NCBI GenBank assembly: GCA_027062145.1
Contig: JAMOTX010000158.1
Span: 1-6,673 of the forward strand
Length of the DNA stretch: 6,673 bases
Direction of reading: 5' to 3'
Origin: Candidatus Altimarinota bacterium
GTDB lineage: Bacteria; Patescibacteriota; Gracilibacteria; BD1-5; UBA6164
Of this stretch, positions 6,358 to 6,673 are shown piece after piece (positions within the stretch are counted from its first letter, which is position 1; each line of letters begins with the position of its first letter). Position numbers and translations under genes: made by a program. The notes under the pieces were generated by a model. It saw nothing but the letters and a program-made list of their open reading frames with translations, was not told the origin of the DNA and did no database searches.

Positions 6358-6370
6358 AAATATAAAAAAT

Positions 6371-6631
6371 ATGAACATTTTTCAAAAAACTATTGTTAAA
6401 ATAGTAAAACAATATCAAAAATATATTTCACCAGATCACAGTTTTTGGGCCAAAGATAACCCACCATACTGCCAACATATCCCCTCTTGTAGTGAATATA
6501 TGATTGAATCAGTTGAAAAAAAATGAGCATTAAAAGGTTCTATAAAATGATTTTTTAGAATAATGAGATGTATGCCTTGGTGAAAATGATGATATGATCC
6601 AGTAGATAAACAATCTAAAGAGAAGAAGTAA
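6371..6631 (+). CDS. yidD: YidD membrane protein insertion efficiency factor
   Basis: The 86-residue protein has the complete YidD signature: KQYQKYISPDH near the N-terminus (13-23), three conserved cysteines (C34, C40, C67), PSCSEYMIESVEKKGALKG (38-56), RIMRCMPWGKGGYDPV (63-78), then a lysine-rich tail. YidD is a small membrane-associated protein, with an amphipathic N-terminal helix, that helps YidC-dependent insertion of inner-membrane proteins. The stretch WGKGGYDP is the clearest proof of code 25 here: TGG (Trp70) is followed directly by TGA (Gly71), with two more TGAs at the GG pair. In many bacteria yidD sits in an rpmH-rnpA-yidD-yidC cluster; here it follows rplT, and what comes next is outside the window. 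The terminator begins within its last four codons. Confidence 0.95.
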
Positions 6632-6657
6632 AAAAGATTTTACTTTTTCTTTTTTTT
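6621..6657 (+). terminator. Rho-independent terminator overlapping the yidD end
   Basis: A 13-bp stem (one G-U pair) joins 6621-6633 with 6638-6650 around a 4-nt AAGA loop, followed by seven Ts (6651-6657). The left arm contains the last yidD codons and the TAA (6629-6631). Confidence 0.82.
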
Positions 6658-6666
6658 ATATATAAT
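6639..6666 (+). promoter_or_regulatory. Possible promoter for the next gene at the window edge
   Basis: TTTACT (6639-6644) lies 16 nt before a perfect TATAAT (6661-6666), with the -35 inside the yidD terminator arm. The bases after the -10 (CTCGC) resemble those after the rpsT -10 (TCTCGC). The gene it would serve is outside the window. Confidence 0.45.
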
Positions 6667-6673
6667 CTCGCTA

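Noticed and set aside
1..6673. tRNA, rRNA, CRISPR, insertion sequence, integrase, or a defence system
   Set aside because: I found no cloverleaf, no repeat-spacer array, no transposase or integrase motifs, and no terminal repeats; the window is packed with housekeeping genes.

Overview
The window is a compact, strongly AT-rich stretch of bacterial chromosome with ten genes, all on the + strand. The in-frame use of UGA decides its origin. Read with UGA as stop, almost every gene shatters. Read with UGA as glycine, ten clean proteins appear, and UGA falls on invariant glycines (RecA Walker A, the exonuclease DTETTG motif, the YidD WGKGGYDP motif). UGG still encodes tryptophan in the same motifs, and all ten genes end in TAA (8) or TAG (2). 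This is genetic code 25, known from the candidate phyla Absconditabacteria (SR1) and Gracilibacteria (BD1-5/GN02). The window alone does not separate the two.

Layout: (1) 2-244, the C-terminal end of a HARE-HTH protein, probably the sigma-factor-like HARE protein of CPR bacteria, closed by a strong terminator. (2) 341-1199, a two-gene unit: a DnaQ-like DEDDh 3'-5' exonuclease and a small zinc-ribbon protein. (3) 1224-2313, recA as a single-gene unit with a near-consensus promoter, inverted repeats around the promoter, and a terminator. (4) 2315-4760, pheT alone, without pheS beside it, with a terminator that starts inside its last codons. (5) 4774-6357, a ribosomal operon rpsT-infC-rpmI-rplT with a leader of about 80 nt carrying a hairpin. 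infC must start at a non-ATG codon. (6) 6371-6657, yidD, with a terminator that also begins inside the gene, and a possible promoter for the next gene at the window edge.

The genes are core housekeeping: DNA repair and recombination (exonuclease, recA), translation (pheT, rpsT, infC, rpmI, rplT) and membrane-protein insertion (yidD). I see no defence system, mobile element, CRISPR array, tRNA or rRNA. The interesting signals concern how this lineage writes its genes: UGA-Gly recoding that is frequent in most genes but nearly absent from ribosomal proteins, promoters that all fit a 16-nt spacer, no visible Shine-Dalgarno sites, terminators overlapping gene ends, and a non-ATG infC start. No gene-free stretch exceeds about 140 bases.
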